Of a stretch of 64,000 nt of DNA, positions 42,688 to 50,589 are shown in pieces. The notes below the pieces were generated by a model. That model was not told where the DNA came from and ran no database searches. It saw only the letters and a program-made list of their open reading frames with translations. The number at the start of each line of letters is the position of its first letter. Positions within the stretch are counted from its first letter, which is position 1. Made by a program: the position numbers and the translations under genes. Source of the stretch: Nonomuraea typhae (GTDB taxonomy: Bacteria > Actinomycetota > Actinomycetes > Streptosporangiales > Streptosporangiaceae); contig NZ_VRLV01000001.1 in the NCBI RefSeq assembly GCF_009760925.1, positions 310,001 to 374,000 on the forward strand, read 5' to 3'.

Positions 42688-43458
42688 ATGAAATTTCGTC
42701 TGATCACCGTCCTGGCATGCGCTGCGACCCTGTGCCTGGGCGGGACGGGGGCGGCGGCGTCTGCGTATCCGGTCAAACAGAAGGTGCTCACCGACAACGT
42801 CCTGTACCGCCTGGGCAAGCTGCCCAAGTCCACCTGCGAGGAGCCGGTCGTGCGGCCGGGCAACCGCGGGGACGCCAAGCACTACATCGGCACGGTCATG
42901 CAGTGCCTGGAGGCCGCCTGGGAGTCGCCTCTGTCGGAGACCGGGGTGGCCTTCGAGGGGGCCCGGCTCAAGTTCGTGACCGGGTCGTACTGCGGCATCG
43001 AGGCCAGGACGGACTCCGACAGCGTCTACTGCCACGACCCTCGCGCCGTGGTGGTCAAGCTGGGCAAGACCGTGCTGGAGGACCCGTCGGACCTGTTCCT
43101 CATGTACATCACGGCCGCCCGGTACGCCAACCACGTCCAGCGCCTGACCGACATCGTGTACAACGTGGACTCCGAGGCGTTCTACGACAGCAAGGCCGAG
43201 CGCGCCGAGCGGCTGCGCCGCTACAACCTGCAGGCCGACTGCCTGGCGGGGGTGTTCATCAAGAGCGTCTCCCCGCTCGAGGGGCGCAGCTCGCGAGACT
43301 GGAAGTACCTGCAGAAGCTGCTGCAGGGTGACGTCGCGGGGTACGAGCGGCTCTGGGGCAAGACGGCCAACGTCCGCGCCTGGCTGGGCCGGGGGTACGC
43401 CTCCGGTGACCCGGGCTCGTGCAACACCTGGACGGCGCCGCCCGCAGAGGTCGCCTGA
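42688..43458 (+). CDS. secreted YpfJ-like zinc peptidase homologue lacking zinc ligands
   Basis: A 256-residue exported protein (signal peptide to about residue 26) related to the neutral zinc metallopeptidases. It keeps the fold marks Y-C-G-I and V-Y-C-H-D-P, and L-Q-A-D-C-L-A-G at 181-188. The zinc motif, H-E-x-G-H-H-V-Q in active relatives, reads A-R-Y-A-N-H-V-Q at 144-151, and the third ligand Glu before L-Q-A-D-C is Asn180. It is thus almost certainly not a zinc protease; a binding or structural role is likely. It stands alone with a leaderless promoter. Confidence 0.8.
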   Translation: MKFRLITVLACAATLCLGGTGAAASAYPVKQKVLTDNVLYRLGKLPKSTCEEPVVRPGNRGDAKHYIGTVMQCLEAAWESPLSETGVAFEGARLKFVTGSYCGIEARTDSDSVYCHDPRAVVVKLGKTVLEDPSDLFLMYITAARYANHVQRLTDIVYNVDSEAFYDSKAERAERLRRYNLQADCLAGVFIKSVSPLEGRSSRDWKYLQKLLQGDVAGYERLWGKTANVRAWLGRGYASGDPGSCNTWTAPPAEVA

Positions 43459-43464
43459 CAGCCG

Positions 43465-43494
43465 GAAGGGGAGCCCCGGGCGGGGCTCCCCTTC
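43465..43494. terminator. bidirectional terminator
   Basis: GAAGGGGAGCCCC (43465-43477), loop GGGC, GGGGCTCCCCTTC (43482-43494): a perfect 13-bp stem between convergent genes. Confidence 0.85.
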
Positions 43495-43521
43495 ACGGAT
43501 TCCGTGCCCGAAGGCCCGGGT

Positions 43522-44322
43522 TCAGCGCCTGAAGGCGCCCTTGACGTGCACCGGGACGCCCTTGCCGAGCAGCCCGGGCAGTTCCCCGGCCACGTTCATC
43601 GGCAGCCGGACGCACCCGTGCGAAGCCGGGTACAACGGCACCGACAGCGCCCCGTGGAAGGCGATGCCCCCGTTGAAGAAGATCGGGTTGTACAGCTGGC
43701 CCAGGTAGCTCTTGTGCCAGCCGCTGCGCCGCCAGGTGGTCTTGTAGTCGCCCGTCGGGGTCCTGGCCGAGCCGCAGAACCGCTGCGACTTGCCCTGCCA
43801 CGTCGTCGTCTCGCAGTACGGCACGCCGCTGCCGGACGAGACGTGGGTGATGAGCGCGGGCTCGCCCTTCACATACAGGACCATGATCTGGGTCTTCAGG
43901 TTCACCTCGGCGCGCGTGGGCTTGCCGTTCTTCACCAGGACCTTGGGCGCCTTCGGGTTCTCCAGAGCGTTCCAGGTACGGCCGGCCACCGTGCTGGTCG
44001 GCTTGATGCCGTTGACCTTCTGGAAGGCCCACACCGCCGCCAGGGTCGTGCCGCCGTACTTGCCGTCGGCCTTGCCCGGGCGGTAGCCCAGTTCCCTGAG
44101 CCGCTTCTGCAGCCATACGACGTTCTTGCCCTTGGCACCGAGTTTGAGCGCCTTGTCCGGGGCCACGACCGTCTCCGCCTGCGAGCCGGTCGGGGCCGTC
44201 ACCGCCGTGGTCACGGGCGCGGCTGCCGCGGCGCCGGCCGTACCGAAGCCCGTGAGCGCGACGGCTCCTGCCGTCAGGAGAGTTGCTAGGCCGAGGGCCC
44301 CGCGCCGACGACGTCCCCCCAC
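43522..44322 (-). CDS. L,D-transpeptidase with peptidoglycan-binding domain
   Basis: A 266-residue exported protein: signal peptide (about 1-35), PG_binding_1 domain (G-A-K-G-K-N-V-V-W-L-Q-K-R-L-R-E-L-G-Y, about 62-110) and YkuD catalytic domain with H-G-x-n-S-H-G-C-V-R-L, the catalytic Cys being near residue 239. It makes 3-3 crosslinks in peptidoglycan or attaches proteins. GTG 44322 has AGGGGAG upstream. It stands alone between a terminator and the divergent YbaK gene. Confidence 0.92.
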   Translation of the reverse strand: MGGRRRRGALGLATLLTAGAVALTGFGTAGAAAAAPVTTAVTAPTGSQAETVVAPDKALKLGAKGKNVVWLQKRLRELGYRPGKADGKYGGTTLAAVWAFQKVNGIKPTSTVAGRTWNALENPKAPKVLVKNGKPTRAEVNLKTQIMVLYVKGEPALITHVSSGSGVPYCETTTWQGKSQRFCGSARTPTGDYKTTWRRSGWHKSYLGQLYNPIFFNGGIAFHGALSVPLYPASHGCVRLPMNVAGELPGLLGKGVPVHVKGAFRR

Positions 44323-44407
44323 GTGTATCTCCCCTCATATCATTAACAATCGAATCAAGGGACCCTACACCACCACCATGTCGAGGTAATCGAAGGGTCA
44401 ACCTGTT

Positions 44408-44419
44408 TAGAGTGGCGGC
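44408..44419 (+). promoter_or_regulatory. -10 box of leaderless promoter for the YbaK gene
   Basis: TAGAGT (44408-44413) lies six bases before ATG 44420. Confidence 0.55.
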
Positions 44420-44896
44420 ATGCCGGAGAAGTTGCCGTCCAACGCCGCCCATGTGGCCGACGTCCTGCGAGGACTCGGTGCGACGGGCGAGATCGTGATA
44501 TTGCCGGAGAAGGCGCCTACGGCCGCGACCGCCGCGGCGCAGCTGGGATGCGAGGTCGGGGCCATCGCCAACAGCCTGATCTTCGACGCCGACGGGGTGC
44601 CGCTGCTGGTGCTGACGAGCGGCGCGCACCGCGTGGACACCGAGCTGATCGCCCGCACGGCCGGGGTTCGGAAGGTACGGCGGGCCACGCCGGAGTTCGT
44701 GCGGGAGGCGACGGGCCAGCCGATCGGCGGAGTGGCGCCCGTGGGTCATCCGGCCCCGGTGCGGACCCTGGTGGACACCTGGCTGGACAAGCACGAGGTG
44801 GTGTGGGCGGCGGGCGGCCATCCGCACACCGTTTTTCCCACCACGTTCGGGGAATTGCTGCAGATGACGGGTGGCACACCGGTGGACGTGGAGTAG
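44420..44896 (+). CDS. YbaK/ProX-type aminoacyl-tRNA deacylase
   Basis: A 158-residue YbaK/EbsC domain protein, with K-A-P-T-A-A-T-A-A-A-Q-L-G near residue 31 (catalytic Lys region), I-A-N-S-L-I-F near 50 and G-G-V-A-P-V-G-H near 103. It deacylates mischarged tRNA such as Cys-tRNA-Pro, by family knowledge. It is followed after 10 bases by a GNAT gene that has its own -10 box. Confidence 0.9.
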   Translation: MPEKLPSNAAHVADVLRGLGATGEIVILPEKAPTAATAAAQLGCEVGAIANSLIFDADGVPLLVLTSGAHRVDTELIARTAGVRKVRRATPEFVREATGQPIGGVAPVGHPAPVRTLVDTWLDKHEVVWAAGGHPHTVFPTTFGELLQMTGGTPVDVE

Positions 44897-44906
44897 CGTG
44901 CGCCGG
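44894..44906 (+). promoter_or_regulatory. -10 box of leaderless promoter for the GNAT gene at 44907
   Basis: TAGCGT (44894-44899), overlapping the YbaK stop, lies seven bases before GTG 44907. Confidence 0.5.
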
Positions 44907-45512
44907 GTGATCGAGTTTCGCGGCGCGGGACCGGCGGAGTTCGTCGAGCGCCTGGACACGGTGATCGACGTCTACACGGCGGCCATGCGGCCTCCTGCCG
45001 AGCAGATCACCGGTCGTAAGGGCATCATGCACAACCACAGCACCTATCCGCTGTTCCAGTGCTATTTCGCCGAGCTGCGCGAGGTCCCCGAACCGCGGGC
45101 GGGAGCCGTGGACCTGGGGGAGGAGCCGGACGCGCAGGATCTGCCACGCGTGGTCGGCTTCGCCTACGGCTTCCACGGAACGTCCGGGCAGTGGTGGCAT
45201 GACGTCGTCTACCGGGCGCTGGCCGAGAAATCCGGCTGCGAGGCGGCGGACGCCTGGCTCGGCGACGCCTTCGAACTCGCCGAGATCCACGTGCACCCGG
45301 ACTTCCACGACCACGGCATCGGCCGGGCGATGATCAACACGCTCTGCGCGGGCCGCAAGGAACGCGCGGGCGTCCTGTCCACCCACGACCGTCCCACCGC
45401 CGCCCGTCACCTTTACCGCACGCTCGGCTTCACCGACCTGCTCACCCGCTTCGTCTTCCCCGGCGGCTACGAGGAATACGCGATCGTCGGCCGCCCCCTC
45501 CCCCTTTCTTGA
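44907..45512 (+). CDS. GNAT family N-acetyltransferase
   Basis: A 201-residue GNAT protein. The acetyl-CoA motif lies in E-I-H-V-H-P-D-F-H-D-H-G-I-G-R-A-M-I (about 131-148), with R-H-L-Y-R-T-L-G-F in the last third. The N-terminal part includes a Trp-rich segment (G-Q-W-W-H-D-V-V). Substrate is unknown. The start GTG fits a leaderless promoter. It precedes the CqsA-like gene by 86 bases. Confidence 0.82.
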   Translation: MIEFRGAGPAEFVERLDTVIDVYTAAMRPPAEQITGRKGIMHNHSTYPLFQCYFAELREVPEPRAGAVDLGEEPDAQDLPRVVGFAYGFHGTSGQWWHDVVYRALAEKSGCEAADAWLGDAFELAEIHVHPDFHDHGIGRAMINTLCAGRKERAGVLSTHDRPTAARHLYRTLGFTDLLTRFVFPGGYEEYAIVGRPLPLS

Positions 45513-45598
45513 CCCGCGTCGGCGTTTGACGATGATGACTCCGGGCATCCATTCGATCGCACACGGTTACCATCCCTTGACGCACAGAAGGGGTCGCC

Positions 45599-46714
45599 AT
45601 GCCCAGCGCCCCGGACCGGCTCGACGAGCGGCTCAACGCCTTCCACCTGGAACGTGTCTCGGGCACCTGGGCCGGCCGGCTCATGCTCACCCGCCGCGAG
45701 CAGGACCCCGACGCCATCATCCTCACCGGCGGCGACTATCTGGCGCTGGCCCACCACCCGGCCATCGTGGCCGCCATGACCCACGCGCTGCGCACGCCCG
45801 CCGTACACCAGAGACAGGACAGAACGGAAGCCGAGTTCGCCGGTTTCCTGGGAGCCACGGCCGCCGTCCTCTGCCCCTCCGGCTGGGCCGCCAACACCGG
45901 CCTCATGCAACTCATCGCCGACCGCGACATCCCCGTCTACCTGGACGAACGCGCACACCGCTCACTCCGCGAAGGCGCCCGCGGCGCCCGCGCCCCCGTC
46001 GTGGGCTTCCGCCACAACGACGTCGACGACCTGCTCGCGCACCTGTCCAAGCACGGCTCCGGCGTCATCGCGGTCGACGCCGTCTACGGCACCGACGGCG
46101 CCATCTGCCCCCTGGCCGACGTGGCCGAGGCCGCCCGCGCCCACAACTGCCTCCTGGTCGTCGACGAGTCCCACTCCCTGGGCACCCACGGCGCCCGCGG
46201 AGAGGGCCTGGCCGCCCGGGTGGGCGCCGACTTCCGCACCGCCAGCCTCGCCAAGGCCATCCCCGGCCGCGCCGGCCTGATCGTCTGCGACCGCCCCGAG
46301 TTCGTCCCGTACTTCCGCCACCTGGCCTACCCCGCCGTCTTCAGCTCCCCCCTCCTCCCGCACGACCTCGCGGGCCTGTCCGCCACCCTGTCCCTGGTCA
46401 AGGCCGAAGACTGGCGCCGCACCCGGCTGCGCGAGATCACCCGCCGCCTGCGCCAGGAGTTCACCGCCATGGGCTACGACCTCGAACCCGGCCACGCCCA
46501 CATCCTCGCCCTGGGCGCCGGCCGCGACACCGACGTCATCCTCGCCCGCGACCTGCTCGAACAACGCGGCGTGTACGGCGCGGCCCACTTCCCGCCCGCC
46601 GGCTCCGGCGAACGCGGCCTGGTCCGCCTGTCGCTGCACGCGGCCCTGTCCGACCAGGACATCGACCGCATCGTCGGCGCCTGCCGCGACATCCGCACCC
46701 TGTGCGGCTTCTGA
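45599..46714 (+). CDS. CqsA-like alpha-oxoamine synthase (alpha-hydroxyketone autoinducer synthase type)
   Basis: A 371-residue PLP enzyme of the alpha-oxoamine synthase family. The closest family I can name is CqsA, the CAI-1 synthase of Vibrio: D-Y-L-A-L-A-x-H-P near residue 46, C-P-S-G-W-A-A-N-T-G-L-M-Q near 92, V-D-E-S-H-S-L-G-T-H-G at 188-198, PLP Lys219 in T-A-S-L-A-K, and Y-P-A-V-F-S-S-P-L-L-P near 242. CqsA joins an acyl-CoA with an amino acid-derived unit to give an aminoketone signal precursor. About 20 residues shorter than CqsA, with the gap near residue 70. AGAAGGGG precedes the ATG. No CqsS-like sensor is in view, so signalling is an inference; biotin-type AONS is the alternative. 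Confidence 0.78.
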   Translation: MPSAPDRLDERLNAFHLERVSGTWAGRLMLTRREQDPDAIILTGGDYLALAHHPAIVAAMTHALRTPAVHQRQDRTEAEFAGFLGATAAVLCPSGWAANTGLMQLIADRDIPVYLDERAHRSLREGARGARAPVVGFRHNDVDDLLAHLSKHGSGVIAVDAVYGTDGAICPLADVAEAARAHNCLLVVDESHSLGTHGARGEGLAARVGADFRTASLAKAIPGRAGLIVCDRPEFVPYFRHLAYPAVFSSPLLPHDLAGLSATLSLVKAEDWRRTRLREITRRLRQEFTAMGYDLEPGHAHILALGAGRDTDVILARDLLEQRGVYGAAHFPPAGSGERGLVRLSLHAALSDQDIDRIVGACRDIRTLCGF

Positions 46715-46722
46715 GCCGGCGG

Positions 46723-48684
46723 TCAGGCCAGCAGCCCGGCGGTGGCGTCGGCGAGGAGGGGCAGGCGGCGTTCCTCGCGCCTGCGCTCCTGCGCGATCCA
46801 TTCCTTGCCCTCTGCCGCGATGCCCTCGAGCACGTGGAGGGTGTTCCCGAGGCCGGCGGTGTCGAGCGTCACCTGGTTCACGGTCCGCTCGTCCTCCTCC
46901 TCCGGCTCGTCGGCGTCCGGATCGGGCCCGCTGATCTCCAGCGTGATCTCCTTGCCGTTGACCAGGGTCAGCTCGAAGGTCAGGTAGCCGTCGTCGGCCT
47001 GACTGACGTGGACGGCGCCGACCTGGTCGTAGCGGTAGTTGTCCCGCCGCTGACCGTGGAAGCCGGCCTTCTCGAAGTCGAGCACGGCGCTCATCTGCCG
47101 GACGCCGTCGGCGGTGAGGAGGAAGACCAGCAGGGTGTAGCGGCTGTAGCGCCACGGCCCGTCGGGGACGCTGGCCCTCTTGCAGGGGAAGGCGGGGGCC
47201 TCGATGAAGGCATGGGTGATGATGTCCTTGGCCTCCAGCTTGTAGTGCCGCATCGCCTTCTCCATCAGCGCCTTGCGATCACACTCCAGCCAGTGGGCCA
47301 TCTCCTGGTCGGCCGGCTTGCCCGCGAGCTTGGCGGTCCAGCGCTCGAAGTCGCGCTGCCGGTCGGCGCGCTGCCGGTCGGCCACCTCCTTGTCGGCGCG
47401 GTGCCGCCTGCGCTCCACGGCGAAGCCGACCCACCCGAAGCCGGAGAACCACCCGCCGGCAGCGCCCAGGATCAGTCCGAGCACGGCCGCGAACGGGTTC
47501 ACCTGGATCGCGTTCCACGCCAGCATCCCGGCCCCGGTGGCCAGGGCGGCCGCGCCGAGCACGCATCGGGCCTTGACCGAGAAGGGGATCCGCAACTGCT
47601 CGCGATACGCCCACAGGGTCCCCCGCTCCCACCGATCCCTGACGTCGCAGACGAGATGGCGGATCAGCCAGATGACGCGATCGGCGGGGATCCTGTCTTC
47701 CCGGTAGAGCTCCGCGACCTCGTCACGCAGCGCCTGGCGGATGCCGGCCGTCTCGGCGAGCCAGCGCTCCCGCTCCGCGCCCACCGGGAGATAGCGCCGG
47801 AAGTACCGGCGGAGCTGGTGGTCGAGCTTCCTGACGAAGCTCCGGTCCACGATGGGGGCCGGGCGTGACCTGGCCGGGTCGTAGGCCCGATCCGTGGCCC
47901 ACCGGCGCTGGGCCCGGAACCGCCAGATTGCCGCATGTCTGCCGAAGACCCAGGCCCCGGCCGCGCACAGCAGGAGGGCGGGAATCGCCTTCTGCCAGGC
48001 CAGCGCGGCGAGGTAGGCGAGCGTCCCCGCCGCGAGGACGGTGGAGGCGACGGTCAGCACCCAGGCGCCCACGGTGATCGTGACCGGGCGGGCGCGGCGC
48101 ACGCGTGGTGGGGCGGGGTCGGCGTGGAAGAACTTCCAGGCTCGTTCCAGCCGCTCGTTCGCGAGGCGTTCCTCCTTCGCCGCGTCGAACACGCGAGCCC
48201 AGATCTTGGCCTGGACCGGGCCGTTGAGAAAGATCTCGAGGTGCCGCTGGACCTCCTCCCTCAGATCGGCGTCAAGCACCTTGAGCTCGTCCTCGACCGC
48301 GTCGGCGTCGGCATCCTTCTCCAGCGCCAGCAGGATGCGGTTCACCACCCTGATCGCGTCGGTCCACCTGCTGGGCGGCTCGGTGAGCTTGCCCCGCACG
48401 TCGTGCAGCAGGTGGAGATCGTCCTTCGACAGCTGCTGGACCGTCCGCCCGCTGAGCAGCGCGAGTATCAGGTAGAAGCAGGATCGCCCGGTGACGTACC
48501 CGTCCGCGACAGCCTGCTTGATGGGCTCGCGCGCCTCGTCCGCCATGCCGCCGAGCAGCCGGTGGACGCCACCCGCGAACCTCTCCTCCGGCGTGGGGTC
48601 GGCCGGTATCTGGTAGACGGTGACATCGCCGTGAACGGTCTCCGCCTGCACGCCCACGGTGGCGGTGTCCTCCGCGACGTTCAT
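46723..48684 (-). CDS. four-TM protein with VGVQA-x3-HGxVTV motif, partner of the nucleosidase
   Basis: A 653-residue protein I cannot assign. Residues 10-23 read V-G-V-Q-A-E-T-V-H-G-D-V-T-V, nearly the same as a motif in the upstream nucleosidase. A helical cytoplasmic part (about 30-195), two membrane segments (about 203-250), a charged helical part (about 255-375), two more membrane segments (about 380-425), and a C-terminal cytoplasmic domain of about 220 residues with an acidic run (D-E-P-E-E-E-D-E) follow. No enzyme motif is visible. ATG 48684 overlaps the stop of the nucleosidase; GTG 48687 is an alternative. Coupling and the shared motif argue for one system. Confidence 0.75.
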   Translation of the reverse strand: MNVAEDTATVGVQAETVHGDVTVYQIPADPTPEERFAGGVHRLLGGMADEAREPIKQAVADGYVTGRSCFYLILALLSGRTVQQLSKDDLHLLHDVRGKLTEPPSRWTDAIRVVNRILLALEKDADADAVEDELKVLDADLREEVQRHLEIFLNGPVQAKIWARVFDAAKEERLANERLERAWKFFHADPAPPRVRRARPVTITVGAWVLTVASTVLAAGTLAYLAALAWQKAIPALLLCAAGAWVFGRHAAIWRFRAQRRWATDRAYDPARSRPAPIVDRSFVRKLDHQLRRYFRRYLPVGAERERWLAETAGIRQALRDEVAELYREDRIPADRVIWLIRHLVCDVRDRWERGTLWAYREQLRIPFSVKARCVLGAAALATGAGMLAWNAIQVNPFAAVLGLILGAAGGWFSGFGWVGFAVERRRHRADKEVADRQRADRQRDFERWTAKLAGKPADQEMAHWLECDRKALMEKAMRHYKLEAKDIITHAFIEAPAFPCKRASVPDGPWRYSRYTLLVFLLTADGVRQMSAVLDFEKAGFHGQRRDNYRYDQVGAVHVSQADDGYLTFELTLVNGKEITLEISGPDPDADEPEEEDERTVNQVTLDTAGLGNTLHVLEGIAAEGKEWIAQERRREERRLPLLADATAGLLA

Positions 48685-49808
48685 CACGCGCCCCGGATCG
48701 CCGCGATGATCGCGGTCACCCGCGCCGCGAGCTCGGTCACGTCCATGAGCAGCCCGCGCAGCTTCTTCAGCGCGAGCAGCGCCCTGCTCTGCTCGGCGGG
48801 CGGCTCCATGGACGTCTCCACCACGGCGAGTTCGTCCGCGGCCGCGGCGAACGTGCCCTCGTCCACCTCCCCGGCCGTGCGCGCCTTCGCCAGCCGCTCC
48901 CGCAGCTCGGCGAGCTGCGCCGCCCAGTCGAGCGCGGCCCGGGACGGCGCGCCGACGGTCACGTTCCCGTGGATCTGCCCGGCCTGCACGCCCACGCTCG
49001 CGTGGCCGCTCGCGACGTTCTTGACCTGGTCCGTCATGGTGGTGCCCTCCGTTTTCGCGAGATAGGGGTCCTGGGCGAGCGCTTCGGCGAGGGCGACGGC
49101 GAACGCCGCCGCGTTGGCCACGGCCCTGGGCTGCCAGCCGCGGCCGTCGGTGGTGCTCTTGGTCCCGTCGGCCCGGTCGCTCACGCCGCGGATCACGACC
49201 ATCGGCAGGGACATGTTGTAGTGGGCCGCCTGGGCGACGCCGGCCGCCTCCATCTCGATCGCGACCGCGTCGTTGTAGGTCTGCCGGACCCAGCGGGCCT
49301 GCGCGGAGATGGCCGAGTCCTGCACGACCTCACCGGCCGCGATCGGCCCGAACACCACCTCGGGTACGGCGGCGCCCTCGGGCAGCCGGCTGGTCCACGA
49401 CCGGCTCCTGACCAGTTCGCGGGCGAGCTGGTCGGTGGCGTGCGGCGCCTCCCACACGCGTGGCCGGGCCTTGAGGCCGTCGTCCTCGCTGGTGCCGCCG
49501 TGGTAGGCGTAGACATGGGTGGCGACCACGACGTCGCCGAGCCGTACGTCCGGCCACAGGGCGCCGGCGACGCCGACGAACAGCAGGGCGAACGGGTCGA
49601 ACTCGGCGATCGCCCGTTCGGTGAGCACGGCCGCGGGGTGGTTGCCCTTGCCCACGAGGCCGAGGGCGACCCTGCTGCGGCCGAGCCGGCCGACCTCGAA
49701 GCGGGTGCCGGCACGGTGGCGGTGCGGACGAGGGCCGGTGAGGTACTGCCGGACGGCCTGGTATTCCAGGTCCAGGGCGGTGAGGAGCACTAGGGGACGC
49801 TCGTTCAT
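48684..49808 (-). CDS. MTA/SAH nucleosidase-like phosphorylase fused to a helical adaptor domain
   Basis: A 374-residue protein. Residues 5-245 are a PNP/UDP-type nucleoside phosphorylase fold: G-V-A-G-A-L near 79, A-I-E-M-E-A-A-G at 183-190 (ribose-binding E-M-E) and S-D-R-A-D-G with the catalytic Asp211. Residues 258-374 are a separate part: V-G-V-Q-A-G-Q-I-H-G-N-V-T-V (272-285), then about 80 residues of helices that look like an effector-associated domain. An ATG at codon 258 has GGAGGG seven bases upstream, so this part may also be made alone. In bacterial conflict systems such nucleosidases destroy nucleotides; this role here is an inference. The start may also be ATG 49820. Confidence 0.82.
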   Translation of the reverse strand: MNERPLVLLTALDLEYQAVRQYLTGPRPHRHRAGTRFEVGRLGRSRVALGLVGKGNHPAAVLTERAIAEFDPFALLFVGVAGALWPDVRLGDVVVATHVYAYHGGTSEDDGLKARPRVWEAPHATDQLARELVRSRSWTSRLPEGAAVPEVVFGPIAAGEVVQDSAISAQARWVRQTYNDAVAIEMEAAGVAQAAHYNMSLPMVVIRGVSDRADGTKSTTDGRGWQPRAVANAAAFAVALAEALAQDPYLAKTEGTTMTDQVKNVASGHASVGVQAGQIHGNVTVGAPSRAALDWAAQLAELRERLAKARTAGEVDEGTFAAAADELAVVETSMEPPAEQSRALLALKKLRGLLMDVTELAARVTAIIAAIRGA

Positions 49809-49840
49809 CGGTGCACGCATCCTTCGGGCGTGGTGAGTGG

Positions 49841-50548
49841 TCAGAGGTCCTTCGCGCGGGCCATCGGCGGATGCAGCGCCTGCTGCGGGCCCGCTGTGAA
49901 CAACCGAGCCGGGCGGCCGTTCTCGGTGCGCCGGGCCGGGCCGGCGGGGACGATGAAGCCCCGGGCGCTCTGCACCTTGCGGTAGAAGTTCCGGGGGTCC
50001 AGGCGGACGTCCCACACCGCCTCGTACACCTGCTGAAGCTCGGAGATCGTGAAGGTCTCGCCGCAGAAGGCGGTGGCCAGAGCGGAGTGCTCGAGCTTGC
50101 GGCGGGCGCGTTCGACGCCGTCGGCCACGATCCGCCCGTGGTCGAAGGCGAGCGGCACCCGACCGGTCAGGACGGGGCCGGTGGGTTCCCATCGGGCGCC
50201 GGAGGCGTCGGTCCCGGCCGTGGGTTCGGGCAGGCGCGGGGCGATGGCCAGGTGGGCGACCGAGACGACCCGGCCGCGGGGGTCGCGGCCCGGCTCGCCG
50301 TACACGCCGAGGGGTTCCAGGTGCGGGACGTCCACCAGCCCCGCTTCCTCGGCGAGCTCCCGCCGCGCGGCGGCGGGGATGTCCTCGCGGAGGTCGCGCA
50401 GGAATCCGCCCGGCAGGGCGAGGGCGCCGGCGAAGGGCTCGATGCCGCGCTCGATGAGCAGCACGTGCAGGCGGTCCGCACGCAATGTCAAGATCACCAG
50501 ATCGACCGCCAGCAACACGCTCGGCGGCTCCCAGTCGTCGTCGGCCAT
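49841..50548 (-). CDS. NrtR-type regulator: Nudix domain plus winged helix
   Basis: A 235-residue protein. The Nudix domain has R-R-E-L-A-E-E-A-G-L near residue 61 within a box that has one extra residue after its first Gly; such changes are common in NrtR, which binds ADP-ribose-like ligands rather than cleaving them. The C-terminal 85 residues (T-F-T-I-S-E-L-Q-Q-V-Y-E-A, N-F-Y-R-K-V) match the NrtR winged helix. TACCGT lies six bases before ATG 50548, and a perfect 9-bp palindrome lies just upstream. NrtR represses NAD metabolism genes elsewhere; its targets here are unknown, itself probably included. Confidence 0.88.
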   Translation of the reverse strand: MADDDWEPPSVLLAVDLVILTLRADRLHVLLIERGIEPFAGALALPGGFLRDLREDIPAAARRELAEEAGLVDVPHLEPLGVYGEPGRDPRGRVVSVAHLAIAPRLPEPTAGTDASGARWEPTGPVLTGRVPLAFDHGRIVADGVERARRKLEHSALATAFCGETFTISELQQVYEAVWDVRLDPRNFYRKVQSARGFIVPAGPARRTENGRPARLFTAGPQQALHPPMARAKDL

Positions 50549-50560
50549 GGGCCCACGGTA
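50549..50560 (-). promoter_or_regulatory. -10 box of leaderless promoter for the NrtR-type gene
   Basis: On the minus strand TACCGT (50560-50555) lies six bases before ATG 50548, next to the palindrome. Confidence 0.5.
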
Positions 50561-50562
50561 GG

Positions 50563-50583
50563 TTTTTGTCACACTGACAAAAA
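50563..50583. promoter_or_regulatory. perfect palindrome, likely operator of the NrtR-type regulator
   Basis: TTTTTGTCA-CAC-TGACAAAAA (50563-50583) has 9-bp arms with no mismatch and lies where the -35 box of the NrtR-type gene should be. It is very AT-rich for this genome. It could also act on the 3' end of the ATPase gene transcript as a terminator, since a T run follows on the minus strand. Confidence 0.7.
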
Positions 50584-50589
50584 GTGGCG

